Part shown: positions 1-9,576 of the stretch, piece by piece
Layout: the number at the start of each line of letters is the position of its first letter
How positions within the stretch are numbered: position 1 is the stretch's first letter
Assembly: GCA_032718475.1 (NCBI GenBank)
Contig: JAUCBJ010005853.1
Span: forward strand, 1-26,649
Direction: 5' to 3'
DNA: 26,649 nucleotides
Origin: Nemertoderma westbladi
Taxonomy: Eukaryota; Xenacoelomorpha; Nemertodermatida; Nemertodermatidae
Notes under the pieces: model-generated
The model's input: the letters and a program-made list of their open reading frames with translations, nothing else
Databases searched by the model: none
What the model was told of the DNA's origin: nothing
Position numbers and translations under genes: made by a program

Positions 1-116
1 AGCTATATCCCAGACTACTAAAACGCCAGATACAAAACCTAGTGTGTACATAAAATCTGCTCATTATACTATAATTATTGTCTGTTCTAGAACGGAATAC
101 ACGGATATAATATCTG

Positions 117-183
117 AAGCAAATTAATCTGTATAACTACTGAGGCCGTAGGCCGAAGTAGTTATACATGATTTATTTGCTGA
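117..183. repeat. Short inverted repeat at the 5' side of LINE A
   Basis: Two arms of about 27 bp, one ending GTATAACTACT and the other starting AGTAGTTATAC, flank a short centre GAGGCCGTAGGCCGA. The arms pair almost fully, apart from one extra base. It sits just before the first recognisable LINE A sequence. It may be an element end or a local palindrome. No target duplication was seen. Confidence 0.6.
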
Positions 184-203
184 AGGGCTGTAGGCCATGG
201 ATA

Positions 204-270
204 GGCGGAAGGTAATCAACCAACGGCTAGACATGCTGACAAGGTCGGCGGAAGGTAATCAACCAACGGC
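204..270 (+). repeat. Two direct copies of a 24-bp word in the LINE A 5' region
   Basis: The word starting GGCGGAAGGTAATCAACC occurs identically at 204-227 and 247-270, 43 bp apart. It lies in the untranslated or ORF1-like leader of LINE A. It could be a promoter-type internal repeat of the element or a local slippage duplication. Confidence 0.75.
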
Positions 271-495
271 GACCTACTGCAAAGTCGCTTGTAGGAATTG
301 GGACCACAAGCGGTTTACTCTCGCAACTGAAAGATATGAGTATGAGAACCCTCCAGGAGAAATACCGGCTCGGTCGACCGGGTCAACAAGGACCGCGTCC
401 CTCAGTGGTACACCAGGCTGGGGTCGATAAATTGGCTACTGGAACAGAAGACAGAGAAGAAAGAAGAACCAACCTGTTGAAAGGTAAAAAGACAC

Positions 496-2060
496 CAAAG
501 ATTGCTACAATGAACGCACGCACGCTGAAAGCACATACCAAACAGGGTGACATACTACTACTACTACTAGGATCGGCATGCTGCATTGCAGCTGCATTTT
601 TAAGAATGCTGTGCCGGCTTGTCAACAAAATTGCACCGCCACAACTCCCTATCACCCATGACATTTGCTAGATCATCCGCATCTTTAAGGCCAGTGTCCT
701 TTAAGATGAGTCTCAAGAAAGTCATGGGCTGTCCACCATGCTTATTGTGGGACTCTTGTTGTTCGGTACATGTCTACTATGATGGGATAGATGAGCTTTA
801 AACACTCGGGTATTTTAAAGACCTCAGGGGGAACACCATCTACTCCACTGGCACGATTGGTCTTAATGCTCTTTGCAGCAGCCTTCACTTCTGCAAAGGA
901 GATATCGCAAATGGGAATATCTGGGATTACAGACTCAGACACTTTTACTTCTATAAAGTTATCAGGCAATACCCTGTCATTATTGAGGAGCTTTTCAAAG
1001 TGGGCCTTCCAGCCATTGAGGCGATCGGCTGGTGATTCAGCCTTAACCTTGGTGGTTGGTTGGCTTTTCTGCCCAGTAAGCAAGTTGATCGATTTCCATG
1101 CCTGGGATGATTGCCTGCTGTCGTCAGCATCATTGATGGCATCAACTTGTTGGTTTATTAGCTCCTGTAGATTAACAGAGTACTGCCTGTTCAGGGACCT
1201 AGATGCCGCCTTAACTGCATTCTTGGCCGCTATAGTCTGTTTGAGTCGGGACTCTTTCTGTGCCTTATATAGGTCATTTCGGCACTTGTGACCACTGGGT
1301 CCTCTATGAGTCCATGACATGGTCGCTCTGGCAATGGAATATAACATTGACATCATCGGCATCCAAGAACATCGGATTTGTCATAAAGATACTGCCATGA
1401 AATGAAGTACAATGACATTGGAAATGGATGGACATTAGTAACAAGCTCAGCAGTAAGAAACTCGGCCAATGCATCAATTGGTGGAGTAGCAATTCTGTTA
1501 AGCCCATTTGCACTTAAGACCCTAAACAACATCGAATCTATAAATTCCAGGGTTATCATCGCAACATTTGATGGGAATCCCAAGGCAACAGTTATATGTT
1601 GCTACAGTCCAAACAATGCCTCAGAGCCAGAACAAGCAGTCAAGTTTTATGAAGATCTGACTGGACTTATAAAGGACATTCCGAAACACAATGTTAACGT
1701 CATTGCTGGTTACCTGAATGCACAAATTGGCCCAGAAGAAATCAAGGGTTACACCTAAAACACCAGTTCTAACAGAAATGGGAACTTACTTTTAGACCTA
1801 ATGGAAGAATGTGAAATGATACCAACAAACAACACATTCGAAAAGAGTAAGGGGAAGCTATAGACCTTTCAATACCCTAATGGAACCAAAGCACAACTGG
1901 ATTACATCCTTATAAACAAAAAGTGGAGAAACAGCATGATCAACTGTGAGGCATACAGCTCGTTCAACCTAATTGGTTCGAACCACAGAATTGTGACTAC
2001 AGAGATCAGACTCAGTTTGAGAGCCAGCAAACCCAGGACAAGCAAGAAATCAACTATGAC
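496..2060 (+). pseudogene. LINE A endonuclease domain (APE/EEP type), broken and split
   Basis: Translation at 496-553 gives the usual domain opening (KIATMNARTLK). After the insertion it resumes at 1321 with the metal-binding Glu motif IIGIQEHR. The core continues at 1402-1758 with ICCYSPNN, and the C-terminal part with DYILINKKW lies near 1900-1930. This domain normally nicks target DNA to prime reverse transcription. Here the usual GDFNAQIG motif reads AGYLNAQIG, so the catalytic Asp is Tyr. The usual SDHR reads SNHR. In-frame stops follow GYT near 1757 and occur near 1861. The domain cannot be active as it stands. The split by LINE B preserves the frame on both sides once the insertion is ignored. 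Confidence 0.8.
554..1314 (-). mobile_element. LINE B copy 1: truncated, internally deleted, inserted in reverse into LINE A
   Basis: Read on the minus strand, 1314 down to about 746 encodes the linker before reverse transcriptase and the start of that domain (KSIKTNRASGVDGVPPEV). At about 745 it jumps to the element's 3' end, which matches 19780-19964 in reverse complement, including the terminal GATCCTAGTAG. Most of the RT domain is therefore deleted. The insertion is flanked by TGACAT at 548-553 and 1315-1320, and LINE A reads through in frame if the insertion is removed. The 3' tail is a TAG repeat, seen here as ACTACT from 554. Confidence 0.85.
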
Positions 2061-2239
2061 TGAGAGAAACTCAGAACTGACAATGCTGTAAAGGATGCTT
2101 ATACAGTAGAAATTCAAAACCGCTTTGAAGCACTTCAGTCAATGGATGAAGACCAGTCCACCGATTCAATATACCAGAATATATTAACAGCCCACAAGAA
2201 ATCAGCTAAGAGGCATATCCCCCAGTACGAAAACAGTAT

Positions 2240-3620
2240 GTGCCATGGCAAAACTCTGAGGTTACTTGTAAGAGAGAAGATCTTAAGATAGCCTACAAAG
2301 TTAAAACCGAACAACCAACAACCGAAAACATTAATAAGGTTGAGAAAGCTAAGGATGATCTTAAATTGGCCTACAACATCAGCCAGGAAAAGTACATACA
2401 AGGTAAAACTGAAGCAATTACAACTGCTCACATACAGCAACAATCAAGACTTACCTGGCAAACTGTAAATGAGGTATGTATCTGGTCGGAAAAGTTGTGC
2501 AAAGGGGTGTCTCAAAGCCGATAGTCTTGAAGAATGTGTTGGGTAGTGGGAAAATCACTTCAGCAACTTGCTTGGGCAGCCACCAAACATCGAGGTCATC
2601 CCTACAAGGAAAATATATGACAAGACACTACCTATAGAAACAGGGGACTTCACACCTGCCGAACTCCAAAGAAGCATTAAAAGCATGTCTAATAATAAAG
2701 CGAGTGGATTAGATGAAATCCCAGTGGTGGTATGGAAAACCGGAGTGCTAAACAGACCATTATTGAATGTTTGCAACCGGATGTTAAAAGGGGAAAAGCC
2801 ACCACAAATTTGGACTAAAGGTCAACTAAAGCCTCTCCCCAAGAAAGGAGACCTCGGCATACCAACAAACTATCGTGGGATCTGTCTGCTCGTGGTAGCT
2901 GCCAAAATATACAATAAAATGATTCTATATAGGATTAAGCCTCACATAGAGAAACTACTACGTAAGAGCCTAAATGGATTTCGACCAAGTAGATCAACAA
3001 TAGCTCAGATACTTGCACTACGGAGACTGATTGAAGGAATTAAGTCAAAGAATCTCCCCGCAGTCATGACTTTTGTGGACTTCAAGAAGGCATTCGACTC
3101 CATCCATAGAGGTAAAATGCTTGAAATCCTAAGAGCTTATGGAATACCAGAAGTAATTGTTGCTGGCATTGAATTGTTATATTGTGACACAGAAGCGCAA
3201 GTACTCTCACCAGATGGTGAAATTGAATTTTTTCTCAATCCTGGCTGGCGTACTGCAAGGTGACACATGCTGGATTACGCAAAGAGGACGACCACAAAGG
3301 ATGAAGATCTGGGATTCACACTTCAAGAACGCAGAAGTAGTAGATATCCAGCAACTACAGTCACAGACACCGACTTTGCGGATGAAATCGCCCTGCTCTC
3401 TAATACGCTAGCAGATGCACAGCTTCTACTAAATAAAGTGGAGAGGGCTGCTTAGGAGGTTGGATTGAATATAAATGCTACCAAGACCGAATTCATGACC
3501 TTTAATGTTGATGGAAACTTGACAACCATTGATAATAATCAACTAAGGAAGGTCGACGAATTCCTGTACCTTGGATCATGGATAGAGAGTAGCAAAAAGG
3601 ACATAGAAGTTAGGAAAGCA
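2240..3620 (+). pseudogene. LINE A reverse transcriptase domain, broken
   Basis: The open stretch 2568-3263 carries clear non-LTR RT features in order: KSMSNNKASGLDEIP, LKPLPKKGD, NYRGICLL, LNGFRPSRST, and motif A as FVDFKKAFDSIHRGKM with its catalytic Asp. Just after, near 3250, the frame shifts at the AGVLQGDT motif. A piece usually found between QGDT and LDYA is missing. The catalytic motif that should read FADD reads FADE (near 3375-3390), so one metal-binding Asp is lost. Further on, the post-RT region with DEFLYLGSWI is recognisable near 3550-3590. Upstream, 2240-2524 is the lysine-rich linker between endonuclease and RT. Confidence 0.85.
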
Positions 3621-3639
3621 AAGGCTTGGGTAGATCTAT

Positions 3640-4059
3640 AGTGGGGAAAGTGTATTTTTATACGGGAGTGAGACCTGGACACTGACTAAATCACTTCACG
3701 AATCCATCACGAATTGATGGTTGCTACACAAGACTACTAAGGGCAGCCCTAAACATCAGCTGGAGACAACACATGACAAACGCCGAGCTTTATGGACAAT
3801 ACCGCCTGTATCAACCACCCTCCGTGAACGCAGATTAAGATTCAGTGGGCACTGCTGGCGAAGTAAAGATGAGGTCATACCAGATCTACTTTTCTGGCAA
3901 CCAACTGATGGAAAGCATAGTCGTGGACGACCAGCCATAACATATATAGATCAACTTGAAAGGTATACTGAACTTGGGAGAAACGAAATAGCGACAACTA
4001 TGGATAATCGGGAATCCTGGAAGGATCTCATTTCCACTGTCCGAGTTCGCTCAACCTAG
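3640..4059 (+). pseudogene. LINE A C-terminal region
   Basis: Two frames joined by a shift near 3820 give the typical end of this LINE protein. The first has SETWTLTKSLHESI near 3670-3710. The second has RERRLRFSGHCWR and LLFWQPTDGKHSRGRP at 3820-3940. The pattern RxRFxGHCxR...WQPxxGxxxRGRP also occurs in LINE B at 19670-19800, so A and B are related families. The open frame ends at 4059, inside the TAG-repeat 3' tail. Confidence 0.75.
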
Positions 4060-4071
4060 TAGTAGTAGTAG
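4057..4071 (+). repeat. TAG(5) 3' tail of LINE A
   Basis: Five perfect TAG units close LINE A. TAG-repeat tails also close LINE B copies at 554 (reverse), about 13153 (reverse, degenerate), 19949-19963 and about 25370. Confidence 0.8.
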
Positions 4072-4072
4072 T

Positions 4073-5212
4073 TAATCTTTATTTCGTAGTTATTAAGATA
4101 CTTAATGTATAAAAGTCCTCCAAAAATGGATAAGGTCACCCAGAGGTTCATTAGTTCTGGGAAAGCAGTGATCAGCATGAGTAATTCAATGTGCCTCCAG
4201 GGATGCACTGGGTTTTGCCAGTACTATTTTACTATTGAGATTGTTCAGTACCATATTTGTCAAGTGAGCATTGTAAATTATATAATGAAAACCAGAAGCA
4301 TGCTGGTGCATGTACCAATAGGCCTATGTACCAAGTCTTCTGGCGGAGAGCCCGTCAGGGACTGTCATATAGTGCATAGGATCGAGTGCTGTCCGGAATA
4401 ATTTTACAGCCAATTACAGGAAGTTTCCATAGCTTTGACAGTTTATTTAATACAGACCATTGCTTGGTCTTTCGTATGTGGAGCTCTTCAGCAGATCTTC
4501 AAATCACGTGGTTTTGTAGCAGAACTCTTCTACATGACCAACCAGGCCTTCCATCAACTGAAAACACTGACTGTGGGTGACATGCACTGTCTGTGGATGT
4601 GGGAATCCAAGTTAACCTTTAGAATTGTTATCTTTTTCTCACTTACAAATAGATTGCCATTGGATGCAGTCTGTTCTATACTGCTGCTTAGTCTTTGGGC
4701 ACCTCCAATGTTTCTGATATTAAATTCAGATGCGCAGCAAATTTCTAGGTCAAGTAAGTTAATTTGGGGTTTTCCTCTGCTGGTTTATACAATCTGGTCC
4801 AATCCAGGACCAGACCGGCAGGTGTTCAGTAAGTCAATTCATGTGCCATTTATACAGAAAACTGTTTCCCGTAGGCTCTGTGTTATTTTGATGGCTTCTT
4901 TTGTTGAGGGTTCAGGGTGCAAGATGGATGAATGAATACCTTTTGTTATTTCTGGTAGTATAACTATGCTGCTCAACTGGCCGTTTGATTGGTCTGGCTG
5001 CAGTTATTGGGCATCACGGTTAACAAGGGTTATACAGTGTACATACTTAATAAATTCGACAAAACTTCTGATATTCTCGTAAATGTTTGCTTTGCAAAAC
5101 GATGTAAGTAAACTTTGATCGATGAAACCTTGAAGGCTAAATTGGCTGCGCTTAGTGTTAAAACTCAGGTAAACTCTGGTAAACGCACATCCCAGTCCTG
5201 GTTCAACGACTT
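4073..5212. other. Unassigned 1.1 kb with coding-like but unrecognised sequence
   Basis: The longest open stretches (4105-4401 and 4435-4935, plus) give hydrophobic, low-similarity peptides that look like antisense readings. On the minus strand at about 4935-4440 the translation looks more protein-like but has several stops. I cannot assign it to a family. It is probably a decayed transposon. No RNA gene or clear repeat structure was seen. Confidence 0.35.
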
Positions 5213-5402
5213 CATTTCAATAAATTAATTCAGCCTCCAGTCAAAGATCAATTTTATGTGCAAAACACTTTTATTCCAAAATTGTAACAATATTCAACGC
5301 CTTTAGTATTAACAGCGAGTTGTTATTTAGCACTTTATAACTTTAGAGGACATTACAGCATTATATTGGCCAGTATATTTACAGTAGTATTGTATTTGGT
5401 GT

Positions 5403-5491
5403 TATTGTTTACGTGGTAACCATGACGGCGTTAAGTAAAGTCCCCCTAGTGGACATTACTGAACGCCGTTATGGTTACCACGTAAACAATA
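5403..5491. repeat. Long hairpin, 29-bp arms with one mismatch
   Basis: The arm at 5404-5432 (begins ATTGTTTACGTGGTAACC) is the reverse complement of 5462-5490 except one base. The loop is 29 bases and contains a small palindrome (GTCC...GGAC). It is absent from the matching place in duplication copy 2. It could be a small foldback transposon or an insertion-derived palindrome. Confidence 0.8.
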
Positions 5492-5745
5492 GGTGGAAAT
5501 TTGCCTGACGGCCAGATAGGCCTACTGCTTTACCTACCGGTAGGCGGGGTATAGCTATTAATAACCAGTAGGGCCTAGCTATATAACATGGCACCAAACG
5601 CCACCATAAATATAAGCTAACTTATTTATAACATAATTTATGTCATTTTTACATTTATTTATACAGCATCTACAGTAATATAATTTGTGCAGTTTATATC
5701 CCTTATAATGTATGTACAATCATTTCGTAATGTTAAAATTTTGGA

Positions 5746-5903
5746 ATAAAACTACATATATACTTGTTGCAAAGTACTTTACAGTGTTCTGATCCTCGTG
5801 GCTTTATTTTCACTCACTCACTAACGTTCGTTCGTGTAACAAAGCCACTCGGATCATCACACTGTAAAGTGCTACTTTACACACAAGTATGTAAATAGTT
5901 ATT
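5746..5903. repeat. Imperfect inverted repeat, arms of 45-60 bp
   Basis: The arm at 5762-5805 (TTTACAGTGT...GTGGCTTT) pairs with 5841-5888 (AAAGCCACTC...ACACTGTAAA), with a few mismatches and small gaps. Pairing continues more weakly outward. The loop holds short CACT and CGTT repeats. Like the hairpin at 5403, it lies in the block missing from duplication copy 2. It is probably a MITE or foldback relic. Confidence 0.65.
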
Positions 5904-6265
5904 ACATTTTAAATTTATTTTGAAAACATCAGCTACTATTAAAAAAAACTAACTACCATAAATTATAATTTATTAATAGAAGGCCTATATAATCAACATT
6001 AATACAATAACAAATACAAAATAAAGTAAAATCGTGATCTGAAAAAGACTAATAGTAATAAGGCATGTACTGTAATATGTACCATTAATGGTAGCGACTA
6101 ACTTCTGTAATGGTGACCATTAACTTCTGATTCTAGAATCCTATTGATTAACTAAATATTAAGGAAACCTCTAATTAAGTAATAAAATTATTTTGAATAA
6201 CTTTAGGTATATACAATTTACATAGGCCTACTTTAGGTTACATACAATAGGGTGTCCTATTAGTA

Positions 6266-7559
6266 GGTTTCATAGTATATCAGAACAATTGAACTACTTT
6301 TTCGTAGGCCTAACATGTAATGAGTCCACAATATGTTCCAGAACATTAACATTACCTGTATTACAATAAAGAATCAAATAAAAATTTAATTGCCTGGTCA
6401 ACTACAGTGCAAAAGTACCCAAGCCTCTACTATTGTTGCTGGGTTAATTAGCCTAAATTTTGCTAATACAATAAAAGTGTTATGAATACAAAATATATTT
6501 TATTTCGAATTCTAATTGTTTTCACAAATGTTTTTTTTATATATATTTTCAAAATATACCTTGCTAGCTAGTAAAAAAAAACGAAACAAATACTACTACT
6601 ACCTTAATAAATAATATATATTAATGTTTACAATCTTACCAATAACAAAAATCCGAAAAAATTATTACTTTTAAAATTTCAATAAATACTAGCTATTAAA
6701 AAAGCACCAGTTGCCCTAAAAAAATCGAGTAATGTACCAGAACATTCACCAATATCAATAAAGACAACAATAACCCCAATAAAATCACAGAGGTTCTTCG
6801 AAATTTGCTGTATACAGACTATACTACAGTAATACCGGTTATACATACTATAATAGTAGGCGTACCGGTGTATTCATAGTGGAGTGGGCCCTTTTACTTG
6901 TGTGAGGCAGATGCGGGCGTTTTTTATCGCCGCCAAAACTAGCCTTTAAAAGTGCCCTCACCCCACCTATATATTATATACCCGCACATCACCTCACCCC
7001 ACACTCACCCCTTTATTGATATTTTTTGAGATCATCATTTTCAGTGCTTTTCTTATTGGTTAATATTGAACATCATTAGTGGCAACCTATTATTATTTAA
7101 GGTTGATGTTTAAGTTGATGTTAGATAGTGTTTTTTTATTGCTTTTGAAAAAAATTTTTTTTTTTAATTTTTACTTTTAAGTGAGTTCTGTCTTTTAGTT
7201 TGTGATTAATATTAAGTAACATTAGTAGATATTAATTTTTTGATAGCTAGTCATTAGCGATACTTTTTCACGACCAGTCAGAATTAAAAACGAAAAATCA
7301 TAGTTATCCATTATGGAATGTAGGCCTAATGGCATATTGTAGACTGTACATGTTCAAAAAGTAATAGCAATTATCTGTAATTAAGTTATTACTCCGTAAC
7401 AGACTACTCCATTACTCCATTGATTTACTTGATTACTCCATTAAAACAACTATCTTTTTAAGAAATACAAGCAATGTAAATCGTATGCTATACCATAAAA
7501 AATAATACCTTGCTATATACCTAGCTACCGTAGCTATGTGCACATCATTCAAAATTTCC
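6266..7559. other. AT-rich spacer without recognisable genes
   Basis: The stretch is strongly AT-rich with T- and A-runs (for example around 6530-6580 and 7130-7170), and no open frame encodes a recognisable domain. A C/G-rich island at about 6879-6966 has a weak inverted repeat (GTGGAGTGGGCCCTTTT against AAAAGTGCCCTCACCCCAC). Short ATTACTCC repeats occur near 7388-7442. No match to the corresponding interval upstream of kinase copy 2 was apparent. Confidence 0.5.
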
Positions 7560-7648
7560 GGCAACTCTTTTAACGTGCTCGTCCCCCTACGGAGTACATG
7601 TGGACGCCCCTAGTATGATAAACCCCACTCATAAAACTTTATTTGATT
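7560..7648 (+). promoter_or_regulatory. Conserved 5' flank of kinase copy 1
   Basis: From about the CCGGCAA word (7559) to the start codon, the sequence aligns with 20050-20173 upstream of copy 2, including TATGATAAACC and CATAAAACT just before the start. An in-frame TAA at 7619-7621 closes the reading frame 9 codons upstream of ATG 7649. The same stop occurs at 20144-20146. The region probably holds the 5' UTR and core promoter, but I see no certain promoter element. Confidence 0.45.
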
Positions 7649-9212
7649 ATGCCAACATATTGCCCAAATATCATATCCATGAATTGTCCGTTTAATTTAT
7701 TTCGTAGCAAAAGACAAAAAACTGCAGATGGGCAGCCAGTTGCGAAAACCTCGGACTTTCAGATAATAAAGTGTATTGGTAAAGGAGGTTATGGGGTGGT
7801 TTACTATGTCCGCCATAAACACGATAATAAATTCTATGCCATGAAGATTGTAGGTAAGGGGTCCTGCAGCTTTGAAGGAAAGGAGCAAGCATCGCACCAA
7901 ACAAATGAACTCAAGAAAACTTGCTTCGCCGAAAGAAATGCTTTATCGAAGAATATTAAACATCCCTTTATTGTTCAGTTACATTACGCTTTTCAAACCA
8001 GAAGAAAGGTTTACTTTGTGCTGACATACGCTGACGGTGGGGATTTATTTAGTCACCAGGCATTGTCAAATAACCGTTTCTCAGAACGGAAAGCCAGGTT
8101 GGCACTACTATAGCTTGTGTGAACATTTTCGACCAACTTAAATGAATCAATTAGTTCCTTCTACAGCATTTTTTTTGGAATCTTTTCTTGAATATGGTTG
8201 GCTGACATTCGATTTAGTAGTAGGTAGTAAATTCCATAAGGTAGATAGAATTTTAAAATAATTAAATATCTATAAAATGTATTAATATTTTATATATAGT
8301 ATTGTAAAAGCTGCGTAAAAAATAGATTGAAATTTTAATTAAATCCTTATGTATTTAAAAAAATACTAGCTATCTAAAAAATGTACGAGCTATCAATCAA
8401 TCGAATGCCAGTCAACCATCATCCATAAAAAACAACTTGGCTATAGTAGTGCCGCCAGGTTTTATAGTGCGGAAACAGCTTGCGCGCTTGGATACTTGCA
8501 TGACAATGGAATTATTTATCGGGATCTCAAACCCGAGAATATCCTCTTCGATGCCTTAGGCCATATCATGTTGGGAGATTTTGGTTTGGCCAAAGAGGGT
8601 ATGGGACCAGGAGTTCGTACCAGGTCCCTGTGCGGCACTATTACATACATGTGCCCTGAAAAGACACGAGGGAATGAGTATGGGTATGCTTCGGATTGGT
8701 GGTCTTTGGGTGTGCTTATATTCGACATGATCTCTGGAATTACTCCATTTGAACCAGTACCCGAGACCGTCAACGGCCAGTTTAAGTATGAGAGCGTCGA
8801 ACTGCATACGACCTCATTACAAAAAGCAATTTGTAACAGTGAACCACACTGGGAATTGTTACCAATGACAGCATCATCCTCCATTAAGGATATAATTTCC
8901 AAACTTTTAATAAAGGAACCATCTGTCAGACTTGGCTCAAGAGACGGACTTAATGAAATTAAAGCTCACAGTTTTTTCTGTGGAATAGACTTCGAGAAAC
9001 TCGAAAGCAAAAAAATAAAACCACCAATGGAACCCGATGTTTTGGGTGAAAATAAGTTCCAATATTTTGAAGAAGAGCTTTGCAAACAAGAACCAGATAG
9101 TAACATTCTCAATGACAGCGAAGTTAATCATTCAAACGACGACGATGAGATATACCATGGATTTGAATTCACTCAGAAGAAAGTTAAAAATGATAAATAC
9201 TCAATTCACTAA
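7649..9212 (+). CDS. AGC-family Ser/Thr protein kinase, SGK/S6K/RSK-like, copy 1 (two exons)
   Basis: The coding sequence joins 7649-8097 and 8459-9212, giving 400 residues. The phase-2 intron splits Arg150 (AG/G). ATG 7649 is chosen because TAA 7619 lies in frame upstream. The kinase domain starts after about 36 residues. Visible motifs are the glycine loop GKGGYG (44-49), catalytic Lys66 in YAMK, Glu95 in FAERN, YRDLKPEN (Asp172), DFG (190-192), activation-loop RSLCGT with Ser206 at the PDK1 site, CPE (215-217, usually APE), DWWSLG (229-234) and RLGS (307-310). An AGC C-tail follows. Its hydrophobic motif reads YHGFEF (382-387), with Glu386 where relatives have phospho-Ser/Thr. Wording such as KARFYSAE and ALGYLHD is closest to SGK, while HPFIVQLHYAFQT also resembles S6K and RSK. 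No PX or other extra domain is present. It should be a catalytically active cytoplasmic or nuclear kinase; the substrate is unknown. AATAAA lies 107 bp past the stop. Confidence 0.85.
8098..8458 (+). other. Intron of kinase copy 1
   Basis: This is a 361-bp GT-AG phase-2 intron between GCCAG/GTTGGC and CCGCCAG/GTTTTA. Removing it joins the kinase motifs without a break (residues 150-151, before helix E). It is AT-rich. By eye it is identical at all 361 positions to the intron at 20623-20983, although the flanking exons have diverged. Confidence 0.9.
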
Positions 9213-9318
9213 CTAATTTATAACATTAAATTTTATTCAAATTCAGTCGATTTTTATATGTAGTTCGTATTAAAGGTATAATAATTCGTATATTAACACT
9301 GAATGATTACATATTTTG

Positions 9319-9324
9319 AATAAA
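9319..9324 (+). terminator. Likely polyadenylation signal of kinase copy 1
   Basis: AATAAA lies 107 bp downstream of the stop codon in AT-rich sequence. It is the first canonical hexamer after the stop. The 3' flank shares nothing with that of copy 2. Confidence 0.5.
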
Positions 9325-9576
9325 ATGTACTACCAACACCAATTTAAATAGAAAATTCTTAACAAAACAATAAACAAACATAACCACGTTATACTAAATA
9401 TACCGGTACCTTGCTCGACCTAAACATGTGTTACTTCCTGTAAGACCCTTCTCACCATTTCTGTTACAGAGTAATTATATACGATATATACAGTTTGGTA
9501 ACCTACTAATTGAGAATATAACAATATGTCTAAAGCGCAAGTCACAAACAGACCAGAAAAATAACTACAATAATAA
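9325..9576. other. AT-rich spacer
   Basis: No gene, repeat or RNA structure is recognisable between the kinase 3' end and the minus-strand retroelement relic. Confidence 0.5.

Larger units (their letters stand above)
184..4072 (+). mobile_element. LINE A: decayed non-LTR retrotransposon, nearly full length, with a nested insertion
   Basis: The order of parts is that of an APE-type non-LTR retrotransposon. A 5' region comes first, then an apurinic-endonuclease-like domain (496-553 continuing at 1321-2060), a reverse transcriptase domain (about 2568-3470), a C-terminal region (3640-4059), and a 3' end with five TAG repeats (4057-4071). Without the reverse insertion at 554-1314 it is about 3.1 kb. 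Reading frames are broken by stops, frameshifts and a deletion, and key catalytic residues are changed, so the copy is dead. The clade (CR1/L2/Jockey/RTE-like) cannot be settled by eye. Confidence 0.85.
5213..6265 (+). repeat. Segmental duplication, copy 1 (upstream of kinase copy 1)
   Basis: The word ATTTCAATAAATTAATTC at 5213 recurs at 17127. From about 5908 (TTTTGAAAACATCAG) to about 6265, the sequence aligns with about 17183-17490 with scattered substitutions and small indels. About 630 bp (5275-5905) are present only here and contain both long hairpins. Order and orientation relative to the kinase match copy 2, so this is probably the upstream part of the same duplicated unit. Confidence 0.7.

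Noticed and set aside
791-1291. 166-codon plus-strand frame
   Set aside because: It is the antisense of the LINE B linker and RT region. The minus-strand reading matches the family.
1974-1986. GGTTCGAACC word resembling a tRNA B box
   Set aside because: It falls in the LINE A endonuclease coding region at the SNHR motif. No A box or cloverleaf surrounds it.
7643-7648. TTG at 7643 as the start of kinase copy 1
   Set aside because: Nuclear animal genes rarely start at TTG. ATG 7649 is two codons downstream in frame, although copy 2 does have ATG at the matching place.
8516-8902. Long minus-strand frames opposite the kinase exons (also 21041-21298 and 7692-7904)
   Set aside because: They are antisense shadows of the kinase codons. 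The plus strand carries all kinase motifs and splice sites.
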